Shown: in pieces, positions 47,081 through 55,507 of the stretch | Layout: each line of letters starts with the position of its first letter | Numbering within the stretch: position 1 is the first letter of the stretch | Source: DASSUW01 sp963806395 | GTDB lineage: Bacteria > Actinomycetota > Thermoleophilia > Solirubrobacterales > Solirubrobacteraceae | Reading direction: 5' to 3' | Length of the DNA stretch: 64,000 nt | Assembly (NCBI GenBank): GCA_963806395.1 | Contig: CAWDYI010000019.1 | Coordinates: forward strand, 62,001 to 126,000 | Position numbers and translations under genes: made by a program | Notes under the pieces: model-generated | Databases searched by the model: none | What the model was told of the DNA's origin: nothing | Seen by the model: the letters and a program-made list of their open reading frames with translations, nothing else

Positions 47081-48367
47081 ATGACCGCCACCCTCGCGCC
47101 CGCCCCGCCGCTCACGCGGCGGGGCGGCGGGAGGCGGGACCGCATCGCGCGGCTGGAGCGTCCGCTCCTCGCCGCCGGTCTCGCCCTCGTCACCCTCCAC
47201 CTGCTGGACCTCTCCTTGTCGGGCCCCGACACCGCACTGCTCGGAGTGCTCGCCATCATCGCCGCGCCGCTCGCTTGGCTGTTCGCGCAGCCGCGCGTCA
47301 CGCGGCCGACACGGCTGGCCCTGGGCGTCGTCTTCGGACTGCTCGCCGCCGGCTTCGGCATCGTGTCCCACGGCCTCCACGTGGTCGACGGCGCCGGCGA
47401 CCTGTACGACGTGACCGGCGTCGCGTTCATCTTCGGCGGCCTGCTGCTCGCAGCCTCCGGCCTCACCGCGATCGTCGCGCGGCGGCGCCCGCCGCGCCGC
47501 ACCGCGCTCGGCTTCCGTGCCGCTCACGGCGTCGGCTGGCTGGCGGGCGCCGCGACCGTCTTCCTCCTCGGGTTCATGCCGCTCGTGATGGGCTACATGA
47601 GCACGCATGCGCCGCGCTGGGCGATCGCCGAATCGGCGCTCGGCATCCCCCACCAGGAGGTCCGCATCGCGACCTCCGACGGCCGCAAGCTCTCGGCCTG
47701 GTACGTCCCGTCGACCAACGGCGCGGGCGTCCTGGTCAGCCACGGGTCCGGCGGTAGCCGGGCGCGGGTGATGGAGGAGATCCGGATGCTGGCGAAGCAC
47801 GGCTACGGCGTGCTCGCGTTCGACCTCGCCGGCAACGGCGAGAGCCAAGGGCACTCGAACGGACTCGGCGACAACGCCCAGCCGGCCGTCGACGCCGCGC
47901 TCCGGTACATGACCCGCCGGCCCGACGTCGACCCGCAGCGGATCGCCGGCTTCGGCTCCTCCCTGGGCGGCGAGGTGCTGCTCGAGGCGACCGCACGCGA
48001 CCGGCGGCTGCGCGCCGTCATCTCCGACGGAGCCGCACGCCCGACCGACAGCCACAAGGTCAACGACCCCGAGTTCGTCGAGCGCACCATGGGCAAGCTC
48101 ATGATGCAGGCCGTCCGCGGCATTTCGGGAATGCGACCGGCGCCCTCGCTGTTCGAATCGATGCCGCAGATCGCGCCGCGACCCGCGCTGTTGATCGCCG
48201 GCGGCGGCGACCCGTTCGAGATCCCGACCAACCGCGCGTACCGCGACGCGGGCGGGACGAACGTCGAGCTGTTCGAGCTGCCGGACGCGGGTCACACCGC
48301 AGGGCTGGCAAGGCACCCGAAGGAGTACGAGCGGCGGGTGATCGCCTTCCTCGACGCGGCGCTCTAG
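47081..48367 (+). CDS. Membrane-anchored alpha/beta hydrolase
   Basis: 428 residues. The first about 190 contain five or six hydrophobic helices ('LLAAGLALVTLHLLDLSLSG' and following). The C-terminal hydrolase has 'GVLVSHGSGGSRARVMEEIR', nucleophile elbow 'GFGSSLGGEVLLEATARD', acid near 'PALLIAGGGDPFEIPTNRAY' and His in 'LPDAGHTAGLARHPKEYERR'. The active site probably faces outside, since the last helix precedes it ('FLLGFMPLVMGYM'). It starts 5 bp after the FtsX permease, so it is the third gene of that operon. Substrate unknown. Confidence 0.87.
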   Translation: MTATLAPAPPLTRRGGGRRDRIARLERPLLAAGLALVTLHLLDLSLSGPDTALLGVLAIIAAPLAWLFAQPRVTRPTRLALGVVFGLLAAGFGIVSHGLHVVDGAGDLYDVTGVAFIFGGLLLAASGLTAIVARRRPPRRTALGFRAAHGVGWLAGAATVFLLGFMPLVMGYMSTHAPRWAIAESALGIPHQEVRIATSDGRKLSAWYVPSTNGAGVLVSHGSGGSRARVMEEIRMLAKHGYGVLAFDLAGNGESQGHSNGLGDNAQPAVDAALRYMTRRPDVDPQRIAGFGSSLGGEVLLEATARDRRLRAVISDGAARPTDSHKVNDPEFVERTMGKLMMQAVRGISGMRPAPSLFESMPQIAPRPALLIAGGGDPFEIPTNRAYRDAGGTNVELFELPDAGHTAGLARHPKEYERRVIAFLDAAL

Positions 48368-48373
48368 CGTCCG

Positions 48374-49858
48374 TTAGTGAGCGACGAAGTCCGCGGGGCG
48401 CACGAGCCAGGCGGAGAGCACGGCGCCGGCCAGGGCCACGATCGCTGCGAGGAGCAGGATGTGGTTCAGGCCGGCGTCGAACGACTTCTCGGCGACCAGC
48501 ACAAGAGTGTCGTTGCCCGTCCGCTGCGCGCCGCCGAAGGCGACGAAGTCGGCCACGTCGACGCCTGTGGGCGGGCCGCCGCGCAGGCCGGCGGCGGCCG
48601 CCTGGTCGACGAACTCGTTCCCGACGACGTGCTGGAAGACCGCGCCCCAGGCCGCGATGCCGGTGGCGATGCCGACCTGCCGGAACGTCGAGTTGATGCC
48701 CGACGCCATGCCGGAGCGGCGCGGCTCGACGACGCCGATCGCGGCCGTCGCGAGCGCCGGGTTGGCGAGGCCGATGCCGCCGCCCGCGACGCAGAACCCC
48801 GCGAGCAGGGCGGTCCAGTCGTCGCCGGGTTCCAGCCCGCGCATCAGCAGCAGACCGATCGCGACGAGCGTGAGCCCGCCCCCCAGGAACCAGCGCACGC
48901 CGCCGCGTTCGGCGAGCTTGCCCGAGACGGGCGCGATCGCGAACGAGATCAGCGTGAGCGGCATGAACCGCAGGCCGGACTCGAGCGCCGAGTAGCCAAG
49001 GATGTTCTGCACCCACAGCGTGAGGTACAGGAACATCGCGAACATCGACGCCGACAGCACGAAGGCGGCGACCGAGGCACCACAGAACGCCCGCTTGCGG
49101 AACAGGGAGAGGTCGAGCATCGGGTATTCGATGCGGCGCTCGATCGCCACGAACGCCAGCAGCAGCAGCGCCGCGCCGAGGAGGCACGAGATGACCTGTG
49201 CGCTCCACTCCTCGGCGTTGCCGCGGATCAGACCGAACACGAGTAGGAACAGCGCGCCGGAGAACGTGATCGTGCCGAACACGTCGAGCCCGCCGCCGTG
49301 CGGGTCGCGCGACTCCTGCACGCGCGTGAGCGTGAGCGCTATCGCGGCGATGCCGATCGGCAGGTTGACGTAGAAGATCGCCTCCCAGCCGATCCACTCG
49401 ACCAGCGCCCCGCCGACCAGCGGCCCGACGGCGACAGCCGCGCCGATCGTCGCTCCCCAGATGCCGATCGCGGTCCCGCGGTCGGGCCCCTGGTAGGCCG
49501 ATGCGAGCAGCGCCAGCGACGTGGCGAACATCAGCGCGCCGCCGACGCCCTGCAATCCGCGCGCCAGGTTGAGCATCAGCGGCGTCGTCGACAGGCCGCA
49601 CAGCAACGAGGCAATGGTGAACACCACGAGGCCGGCGACGAACACGCGCCGGCGCCCGACCTCGTCGGCGACCGCACCGGCCGTGAGCAGGAACGCGGCG
49701 AGCGTGAGCGCGTACGCGTCGATCACCCACTGCAGGTCCTCGAACGAGGAGTTCAGGTCGCGCTCGATGTACGGCAGCGCGACGTTTACGACGGTGATGT
49801 CGATGAGCAGCATGAAGGTCGCGACGCAGACCGCGACGAGCGTCCACCATTTGGCCAT
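48374..49858 (-). CDS. MFS transporter, DHA2 family drug exporter
   Basis: 494 residues from ATG 49858. Fourteen predicted helices. 'LLIDITVVNVALPYIERDLN', 'LQWVIDAYALTLAAFLLTAG', 'AVADEVGRRRVFVAGLVVFT' (motif A), 'LARGLQGVGGALMFATSLAL' (motif C region). Efflux of hydrophobic compounds or dyes is the family function. A TAGGGT box (49866-49871) lies exactly 7 nt before the start, suggesting a leaderless mRNA. The start codon overlaps that of the divergent EcsC gene (CATG). It converges on the membrane hydrolase with 6 bp between. Confidence 0.93.
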   Translation of the reverse strand: MAKWWTLVAVCVATFMLLIDITVVNVALPYIERDLNSSFEDLQWVIDAYALTLAAFLLTAGAVADEVGRRRVFVAGLVVFTIASLLCGLSTTPLMLNLARGLQGVGGALMFATSLALLASAYQGPDRGTAIGIWGATIGAAVAVGPLVGGALVEWIGWEAIFYVNLPIGIAAIALTLTRVQESRDPHGGGLDVFGTITFSGALFLLVFGLIRGNAEEWSAQVISCLLGAALLLLAFVAIERRIEYPMLDLSLFRKRAFCGASVAAFVLSASMFAMFLYLTLWVQNILGYSALESGLRFMPLTLISFAIAPVSGKLAERGGVRWFLGGGLTLVAIGLLLMRGLEPGDDWTALLAGFCVAGGGIGLANPALATAAIGVVEPRRSGMASGINSTFRQVGIATGIAAWGAVFQHVVGNEFVDQAAAAGLRGGPPTGVDVADFVAFGGAQRTGNDTLVLVAEKSFDAGLNHILLLAAIVALAGAVLSAWLVRPADFVAH

Positions 49859-50516
49859 GCTTCCGACCCTAGGGCAGAACGACATCGACAGCGCGCCAGG
49901 GCTGCCTGACGGCCTCTGGGCCCGCCTGCGGGCCGATCCACTGCGGGCGCCCGAGCACATCGCCCTGGCGGCGTCCGAGCAGCACGGCCCGGCGGCCGCG
50001 GCGTGGGCGGACGAGAAGCGCGGCCGCCTCGCGGTGTCAGGTCACGAGCTCGGCCGGATGGCAAAGCGCCGCCACGCCGCGATGGCGCGCTTCGAGGGCG
50101 CCGCGACCGGCATCGGCGGGGTCTTCACGGTCGTGCCGGACATCGTGCTGCTCGCGTGGATCCAGTCGCGGCTCGTGTTCTTCATCGCGGCGTCCTACGG
50201 GTTCGACCCGCGCGACCCGATGCGGCCCGCCGAGCTGCTCGTCCTGCGCGACCTCTACCCCGACCCGCACACGGCGCGGCAGGCGCTCGACGGCATCGGC
50301 AAGACCGTCGCCGAGGCGTACGTGGGCACCAAGCTCGACCGCGTCGGCCGCGAGCGGGCGATGCTCTCACGGCTGCTGATGTTCGTCGGCAAGCGCACGG
50401 CCACGCGCGCCGCCCGGCGGCTGATCCCCGGCCTCGCGATCGCGTTCAACGCGGTGGCCAACGAGCGCGACACCCGCGCGCTCGCGGACCGGGCGATCAA
50501 GTTCTACGGGGGGTAG
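49857..50516 (+). CDS. EcsC-family protein
   Basis: 219 residues. 'SEQHGPAAAAWADEKRGRLA', 'ATGIGGVFTVVPDIVLLAWI', 'SRLVFFIAASYGFDPRDPMR', 'ELLVLRDLYPDPHTARQALD' and 'RAARRLIPGLAIAFNAVANE' are characteristic of the EcsC family, a group with short hydrophobic stretches associated with membranes; its biochemical role is not settled. ATG 49857 is used, which gives the shortest possible divergent overlap with the exporter start. A later start is possible but would remove conserved N-terminal sequence. A repeat element follows 32 bp downstream. Confidence 0.85.
   Translation: MLPTLGQNDIDSAPGLPDGLWARLRADPLRAPEHIALAASEQHGPAAAAWADEKRGRLAVSGHELGRMAKRRHAAMARFEGAATGIGGVFTVVPDIVLLAWIQSRLVFFIAASYGFDPRDPMRPAELLVLRDLYPDPHTARQALDGIGKTVAEAYVGTKLDRVGRERAMLSRLLMFVGKRTATRAARRLIPGLAIAFNAVANERDTRALADRAIKFYGG
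49866..49871 (-). promoter_or_regulatory. −10 box (TAGGGT) for the DHA2 exporter at 49858
   Basis: TAGGGT on the minus strand is 7 nt from ATG 49858. It lies inside the first codons of the divergent EcsC gene, so the exporter promoter overlaps coding sequence. Confidence 0.45.
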
Positions 50517-50548
50517 CGGTCGGCCGGCGGTTTTGCGGTGCCCCGGCG

Positions 50549-50654
50549 AACGCCAACTGCGCTGGCTGGGGAAGTGGCTGACCGTTGGCCGCGGTGAGGG
50601 TCCGCCGAGTGTCGAGTTACCGGGCCTGAGGCCGTGAAAGTCGACACTCGGGTG
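50549..50654. repeat. Nested inverted-repeat element, copy B (right arm missing)
   Basis: Left outer arm CGCCAACTGCGCTGGCTGG continuing GGAAG (50550-50573) matches copy A. The nested hairpin has arms CCGAGTGTCGAGTT (50605-50618) and AAGTCGACACTCGG (50638-50651) around GGCCTGAGGCC. The right outer arm is absent; the stop of the convergent SDR gene (50666) begins there. It separates convergent EcsC and SDR genes. Confidence 0.75.
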
Positions 50655-50665
50655 TCCGAGGCGCG

Positions 50666-51334
50666 TCAGACCGGGACGACGACGCCGTTGACGGCGGCGG
50701 AGTCGTCGCCGCACAGGAACCGGATCACCTTCGCGACCCGCTCGGGCGGCACCATCTTGTCGATCGCATCCGGGCTCGACGCGCGGTTGGCGGGCGTGTC
50801 GATCATCGAGGGCGCGATCACGTTGCAGCGCACGCCGTCGGCGGCGTGCTCCTTCGCCACGGTGCGGGCGAACGCGATCACCGCGGCCTTCGACGCGGCG
50901 TAGCCGGCGCCGCCGGCCCACGGCTCGAGCGCGGCCTGCGAGGAGACGCAGACGATCGCGCCGCCGCCCGCCGCGACCAGCCGCGGCAGCGCGCACTGCG
51001 TCACCAGGTACGTCGGCCGCAGGTTGAGCGTGAACATCGCCTCGAAGTCGGTCAGTGGCGTGTCGATCACGGGCTGGCCCGCGGCGAACCCGCCGACGAG
51101 GTTGGCGACCGCGCGCAGCGGTGCGCCGTCGTCATCGCTCGCCACGCGCACCACGCGCGCGACGTCGTCGGGATCGACGAGGTCGGCCTCGACCGCCTCA
51201 GCGCCCTCCGGCAGCCGCTCCCGCTCCCCGCCGACGATCCACGGCACGACCACGCGCCAGCCGTCGGCCAGGAACGCCTCGACGACGGACGCGCCCAGCC
51301 CGCCGGTACCGCCCGTGATCAGTGCTGTCGCCAT
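50666..51334 (-). CDS. Short-chain dehydrogenase/reductase
   Basis: 222 residues from ATG 51334. 'ATALITGGTGGLGASVVEAF' is the cofactor loop, 'RAVANLVGGFAAGQPVIDTP' replaces the usual NNAG, 'GGAIVCVSSQAALEPWAGGA' has the Ser, and 'GYAASKAAVIAFARTVAKEH' the YxxxK pair. 'VRCNVIAPSMIDTPANRAS' completes the pattern. It resembles 3-oxoacyl reductase-like proteins; the replaced NNAG loop hints at an atypical active site. Its 3' end abuts the truncated repeat element. Confidence 0.91.
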   Translation of the reverse strand: MATALITGGTGGLGASVVEAFLADGWRVVVPWIVGGERERLPEGAEAVEADLVDPDDVARVVRVASDDDGAPLRAVANLVGGFAAGQPVIDTPLTDFEAMFTLNLRPTYLVTQCALPRLVAAGGGAIVCVSSQAALEPWAGGAGYAASKAAVIAFARTVAKEHAADGVRCNVIAPSMIDTPANRASSPDAIDKMVPPERVAKVIRFLCGDDSAAVNGVVVPV

Positions 51335-51389
51335 AGCGCTGAATGTTGCCACGGAGCCGTCCGCCACCGGCTTTACGGTTCGCGCGGCA

Positions 51390-52347
51390 ATGTTCGTAAG
51401 AGAGCTCGTCGACGGTCAGGAAATCGATCAGGTGCTGCTGGTCCGCGAGCGCGACGCTGCGCACGCGGCGCGACGGCTCCGAGTACCTGCGGCTGTCGCT
51501 CGGCGACCGCACCGGCGCGGTGATCGCGATCGTGCGGGAGGACATCGCTCCGGTCGCAGCGATCTGCGAGGCGGGCGCGTGCGTGCTGGTCCGCGGGCGC
51601 TTCGGCATCGATCCGCGCTACGGCGGCGAGGTCGCGCTGCAGCACGTGCGCCCGGCCGAGCCGGGCGAGTACGACCTCGACGACCTGCTCGACGGGCCGC
51701 CGCGCTCGGTCGACGGCATGGAGACGGCGCTGCGCGACATCGTCGCCCAGGTGCACAACCCGCACCTCGGCGAACTGCTCGATCGCGTGCTCGGCCCCGA
51801 CGCGCCGACGTGGCCGGCCTACCGCGACGCTCCCGCCGCCAAGCGCTACCACCAGGCGTACCGCCACGGCCTGCTCGAGCACTCGCTCGGCGTCGCCGAG
51901 GGCGTCGCCGTGATCTCGACGACGTTCCCGGGGATCGACCGCGACGTCGCGATCACCGGTGCGCTGCTGCACGACATCGGCAAGCTCGACGCCTACACGA
52001 GCGACCCGCTCGCGATCGACATGACGGACGCAGGCAAGCTCCAGGGCGAGATCCCGCTCGGCTACTACCGGATCCGGCGGGCGATCGAGGACATCCCGGG
52101 CTTCCCGGACGGCCTCGCCGCGGCGGTCCTGCACATCATCCTGGCCCACCACGGGATGCTCGAGCACGGCTCGCCGGTCATTCCCTGCACGCGCGAGGCG
52201 ACGCTCGTGCACATGATCGACAACCTCGGCGGCCGCCTCGGCTCGTTCGACCGGCTCGAGAAGGAGCTCCCGCGCGGGTCGGCCTGGTCGGCGTACGACC
52301 GCGTGCTCGGAGGCGGCGCGTACTTCGCCGCGCGCGAAGCCGCGTAG
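51390..52347 (+). CDS. YhaM-like 3'-5' exoribonuclease (OB + HD), N-terminus frameshifted
   Basis: MFVRELVDGQEIDQVLLVRE, starting at ATG 51390, is the usual OB-fold N-terminus, but it is in one frame, and the rest ('TLRTRRDGSEYLRLSLGDRT', onwards) in the next. One extra base near 51442-51450 explains this. The intact frame (GTG 51520 is its first clear start) keeps the HD domain: 'HQAYRHGLLEHSLGVAEGVA', 'ITGALLHDIGKLDAYTSDPL' and 'HIILAHHGMLEHGSPVIP'. The YhaM/Cbf1 group degrades RNA and ssDNA 3'-5'. A TACGGT box lies 10 nt before the ATG. It diverges from the SDR gene. Confidence 0.8.
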
Positions 52348-52366
52348 GCACGTCGCAACTCCAAAG

Positions 52367-52513
52367 TTGGGGCTGAACCCGCGCATCCTCGCCGCGCTGG
52401 TGAGCTACCTCGAGGACCGCGGGCTGCCGCCGAAGGGCGCGTCGTGCAAGCAGGACGTTCCGTTCGCCGCGGCGCGCCGGTCCGCGGGTGCGGACCGGTG
52501 GCGCGCGCGGTGA
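52367..52513 (+). CDS. Possible 48-residue small protein or gene remnant
   Basis: TTG 52367 opens a frame 'GLNPRILAALVSYLEDRGLP' with Cys-Lys following and TGA at 52511-52513. Third-position GC bias is coding-like, yet no family is recognised and there is no clear Shine-Dalgarno. The 187-bp gap 52348-52534 otherwise holds only the hairpin at 52525. It may be a degraded gene end. Weak call. Confidence 0.2.
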   Translation: MGLNPRILAALVSYLEDRGLPPKGASCKQDVPFAAARRSAGADRWRAR

Positions 52514-52524
52514 ACGGGGGCGTG

Positions 52525-52550
52525 CGCCGAGGGCTTAGAGGCCCTCGGCG
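52525..52550. terminator. Hairpin spanning the DHA2 exporter stop codon
   Basis: CGCCGAGGGC (52525-52534), loop TTAGAG, GCCCTCGGCG (52541-52550): ten perfect pairs. The TAA of the minus-strand exporter (52535-52537) lies in the loop. No U-tract. Confidence 0.65.
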
Positions 52551-54001
52551 TACGCGACGTCGGAGCGGGCCGGTGCGGCCTCGTGCGCGGGGGCACCGCT
52601 GCGCGGGCGCAGCACGGTCAGTGCGAGCACGATGGCAACTCCCACGAGCGCGGCCCCGATCAGGTACGCGAGGTGGAAGCCGGCGTTGAGCGCCGCGGCG
52701 CTCGACACGCCGTCGGCCAGCATCTCGTCGGTACGGCCGTTGGCGAGCGTCGCGAGCACGGCGAGGCCGATCGCGCCGCCGACCTGCACGCTCGTGTTGA
52801 CCAGGCCCGAGGCCAGGCCGGAGTCGCTCGGCGTCGCGCCGGACATCGCGAGACCCATCAGCGACGGGAAGCCGAGGCCGCCACCGATGCCGATCAGGAT
52901 CATCGCGGGCGCGATGTGGGTCACGTAGCTGCCGTCGACCGGGGTCTGCGTGAACAGCAGCAGGCCGACACCGATGCTGACCAGAGCGCCGACGAGCGGC
53001 GTCCGCGGCCCGTAGCGCATGATCAGCGGGCCGGAGAAGCGCAGCGACATCACGCCCATGACGATCGTCGCCGGCAGGAACGCGAGGCCGACCTCGAACG
53101 GGCTGTAGCCCAGGATCTGCTGCATGTAGAGCGCGCCGAGGAAGAACATCCCGAACATGCCCATCACGAGCAGCGCCTGGATCACGTTCGCTCCCGCGAC
53201 CTCACGCGAGCGGAACAGGCGCAGCGGCATCAGCGGGTTGGGGATCCGTGCCTGGCGCGCGACGAAGGCCGCCACGAGCGCGATCGAGACAGCACCGAGC
53301 GCGAGCGTCTGGGCCGAGGTCCAGCCCTGCTCGGCGACCTGCAGGATCGTGTAGACGCCGAGCATCAGCCCACCGGTCAGCAGCGCGGCGCCGGGGACGT
53401 CGGCGCCGGCCTTCAGGCCAAGGCCGTCGCGAGCCGGGACCAGCCGCATCGCCAGCAGGGCGGTCGCGACGCCGATCGGCACGTTGACGAAGAAGATCCA
53501 GTGCCAGCTGATCGCCTCGGTCAGCGCGCCACCGGCGAGCAGTCCGATCGAGCCGCCCGCGGACGCGACGAACCCGTACACGCCGATCGCCTTCGCCTGC
53601 TCACGCGGCTCCGGGAACATCGTCACGATCATCCCGAGGATCACCGCGGAGGCGAGCGCGCCGCCGACGCCCTGCACGAAGCGGGCGGCGATCAGCATTT
53701 CCTGCGTCTGCGCCACGGCGCAGAGAAGCGATGCAACAGTGAAGACGCCCAGGCCGATCAGGAAGATCCGGCGCTGGCCGATCAGGTCGCCGATCCGTCC
53801 GGCGAGCAGTAGTAGGCCGCCGAACGCAATCAGGTAGGCATTCACGACCCACGCGAGATTGCTCTGGGAGAACCCGAGGTCCTCCTGGATCGACGGCAGC
53901 GCGACGTTCACGATCGTTGCGTCGATCACGATCATCAACACGCCGGCGCACAGGACATACAGCGCCATCCAGCGCGTGCGGTCATTCAGTTCGGCAGTCA
54001 T
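52535..54001 (-). CDS. MFS transporter, DHA2 family drug exporter
   Basis: 488 residues from ATG 54001. Fourteen helices expected. 'GVLMIVIDATIVNVALPSIQ', 'NLAWVVNAYLIAFGGLLLLA', 'GRIGDLIGQRRIFLIGLGVF', 'LIAARFVQGVGGALASAVIL' are DHA2/EmrB hallmarks; 'SLMGLAMSGATPSDSGLASG' lies in the C-terminal half. It is the third exporter of this class in the window and more EmrB-like than the others. Upstream lie several GGCTAG boxes (54010-54093) that could bind a regulator. The 3' end contains a hairpin over the stop. Confidence 0.93.
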   Translation of the reverse strand: MTAELNDRTRWMALYVLCAGVLMIVIDATIVNVALPSIQEDLGFSQSNLAWVVNAYLIAFGGLLLLAGRIGDLIGQRRIFLIGLGVFTVASLLCAVAQTQEMLIAARFVQGVGGALASAVILGMIVTMFPEPREQAKAIGVYGFVASAGGSIGLLAGGALTEAISWHWIFFVNVPIGVATALLAMRLVPARDGLGLKAGADVPGAALLTGGLMLGVYTILQVAEQGWTSAQTLALGAVSIALVAAFVARQARIPNPLMPLRLFRSREVAGANVIQALLVMGMFGMFFLGALYMQQILGYSPFEVGLAFLPATIVMGVMSLRFSGPLIMRYGPRTPLVGALVSIGVGLLLFTQTPVDGSYVTHIAPAMILIGIGGGLGFPSLMGLAMSGATPSDSGLASGLVNTSVQVGGAIGLAVLATLANGRTDEMLADGVSSAAALNAGFHLAYLIGAALVGVAIVLALTVLRPRSGAPAHEAAPARSDVAYAEGL

Positions 54002-54009
54002 GTTCCGCA

Positions 54010-54096
54010 GGCTAGGTCGAGCCATCGCCGCGTTCAGTGGGGCTAGGCGGCGGGCGGACGTGCGGCTAGGCGGCCAAGCCGACGTGCGGCTAGCTC
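54010..54096. repeat. GGCTAG box array between DHA2 exporter and FG-GAP gene
   Basis: GGCTAG occurs at 54010, 54041, 54064 and 54088. The last three head near-tandem units of 23-24 bp that share GGCTAGGCGGC and GACGTGC. It lies 9-95 bp before the exporter start. Spacing of about two helical turns suggests cooperative binding sites, or a slipped tandem duplication. Confidence 0.5.
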
Positions 54097-54167
54097 GACC
54101 CTGCTTGCGACACCTGACGCGATCTGCGACCGTCATTGCTCGGTTGGCGGGAACCAGGAGCGGTTAC

Positions 54168-55298
54168 ATGCGGACGTTGATGGCGGGACTCGTGCTCGCG
54201 CACGCGCTGGTGTTCGGGGGCGTGGCGGCGGCGAGCGCTCCGCTGCGGTTCGACGAGCGGGTGATCGGGCAGCTCGACGGCTCCCCCACGGACATGGCGA
54301 TCGCGCGCCTGAACACCGGTCTCCGGCCCGACATCGCCGTCGCGGTCCAGCGCGGGGGAACCGAGCCCGGCGGCGTGCAGCTCGCGCTCAGTGGCTTCGG
54401 GGGATTGGTGCTCCAGCCGTTCGTGCAGGGCGGGATCACCCCGTATCGCGTCGGCGTCGGCGATCTTGACAACGACGGGGACAGAGACGTGGTCGTGCCC
54501 AACACCGTGTCGCAGGACCTGACGCTGTTCGGCAACGACGGCGCCGGCGGCCTGGCCGTCACGGCGACACCGGCCGTCCCGTACCTCACGCGCGGGATCG
54601 CGGTCGCGAACGTGATCGGCGACTGGCGTCCCGACGTCGTGACCTCGAGCACCGACGACCCGGACGGGGCCACCTCCGCCTCGCTGCGCATCTTCCCCGC
54701 CGGCGCCGGGCCGCCGGTCACGGTGCCGGCCGAGGAGTTCTTCTCAGCGGCGGAGAGCATCGCGGCCGTCGATCTGAACCGGGACGGGCGACGCGACGTC
54801 GCGGCGGTCGACGGCAGCGGCGTGTTCGTCGCCTATCGGACGACCGCCGGGTTCGAGCCGCTGCGCAGGGTCGCGTTCGTCGAGGACCTGCCGTTCGACA
54901 TCGCCGCCGCGGACCTCGACGGCGACGGCCTCACCGACCTGGCGACCGCGAACCTGATCGGAGCGCGCGTCGCGGTCGTGCTGCGCAAACCGGACAACAG
55001 CGGCTTCGAGCCGCCGCGGTACGTCGACGCGGGTGCGGGGTCGGCCCACATCGCGATCGCCGACTTCGACGGCGACCGCCGCAACGACATCGCGGTCAGC
55101 CTCCTCGACGCCGGGAAGGTCGCCGTGATCCGTGGCGCGCGGCGCGGCGAGTTCCATCCCGCGCAGCTCTTCGACGCAGGCGCTGTCCCGCTCGCGCTCG
55201 ACGCCGCGGACATGGACGCCGACGGCGATCCCGACCTCGCCGTGGCCGACCGCGACTCGAACGAGCTCCGGCTGCTCGTCAACCGCCGGAGACGCTAG
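54168..55298 (+). CDS. Secreted FG-GAP / VCBS repeat protein
   Basis: 376 residues. Signal peptide 'RTLMAGLVLAHALVFGGVAA', then about six FG-GAP-like propeller blades, most with the calcium-binding D-x-D-x-D-G pattern: 'GVGDLDNDGDRDVVV', 'AAVDLNRDGRRDVAAV', 'AAADLDGDGLTDLATA', 'IAIADFDGDRRNDIAVSL', 'DAADMDADGDPDLAVADRDS'. Such proteins bind ligands or glycans outside the cell; no enzyme domain is attached. A GGAG Shine-Dalgarno precedes ATG 54168. It overlaps the convergent kinase fragment stop by 4 bp. Confidence 0.9.
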   Translation: MRTLMAGLVLAHALVFGGVAAASAPLRFDERVIGQLDGSPTDMAIARLNTGLRPDIAVAVQRGGTEPGGVQLALSGFGGLVLQPFVQGGITPYRVGVGDLDNDGDRDVVVPNTVSQDLTLFGNDGAGGLAVTATPAVPYLTRGIAVANVIGDWRPDVVTSSTDDPDGATSASLRIFPAGAGPPVTVPAEEFFSAAESIAAVDLNRDGRRDVAAVDGSGVFVAYRTTAGFEPLRRVAFVEDLPFDIAAADLDGDGLTDLATANLIGARVAVVLRKPDNSGFEPPRYVDAGAGSAHIAIADFDGDRRNDIAVSLLDAGKVAVIRGARRGEFHPAQLFDAGAVPLALDAADMDADGDPDLAVADRDSNELRLLVNRRRR

Positions 55299-55507
55299 TC
55301 GACGGGGTCCTCCAGCAGCTCGTCGAGCATCACGCGGATCTCCTCCGCGGCCGTCTGGATGCGCGTCGCATAGTCGCGCCGGACGGCGTCCGAGAGGGGC
55401 CGGTCGCTCGCGAGCACCTCAGCGAACCCCGTGACGATCGTCAGTGGTGTGCGGAAGTCGTGTCGCAGCCGCCGCCGAGCGTCGTCGTCCGGCGGCCCGG
55501 GGTTCAC
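55295..55507 (-). CDS. HisKA-only histidine kinase fragment (70 residues)
   Basis: The product consists of an H-box and dimerisation helices only: 'RLRHDFRTPLTIVTGFAEVL' with the phospho-accepting His near residue 16, then 'RRDYATRIQTAAEEIRVMLD'. There is no ATP-binding domain and no sensory part. It starts with ATG 55507 overlapping the response regulator stop (ATGA), so it is made together with that regulator. It could be a phosphotransfer protein, a dominant adaptor, or a relic of a deleted kinase. The intact start and coupling favour function. Confidence 0.8.
   Translation of the reverse strand: MNPGPPDDDARRRLRHDFRTPLTIVTGFAEVLASDRPLSDAVRRDYATRIQTAAEEIRVMLDELLEDPVD

Noticed and set aside
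54010..54096. CRISPR-like array
   Set aside because: Units are 23-24 bp with no unique spacers and only about 2.5 repeats; better read as operator boxes or a small tandem duplication.
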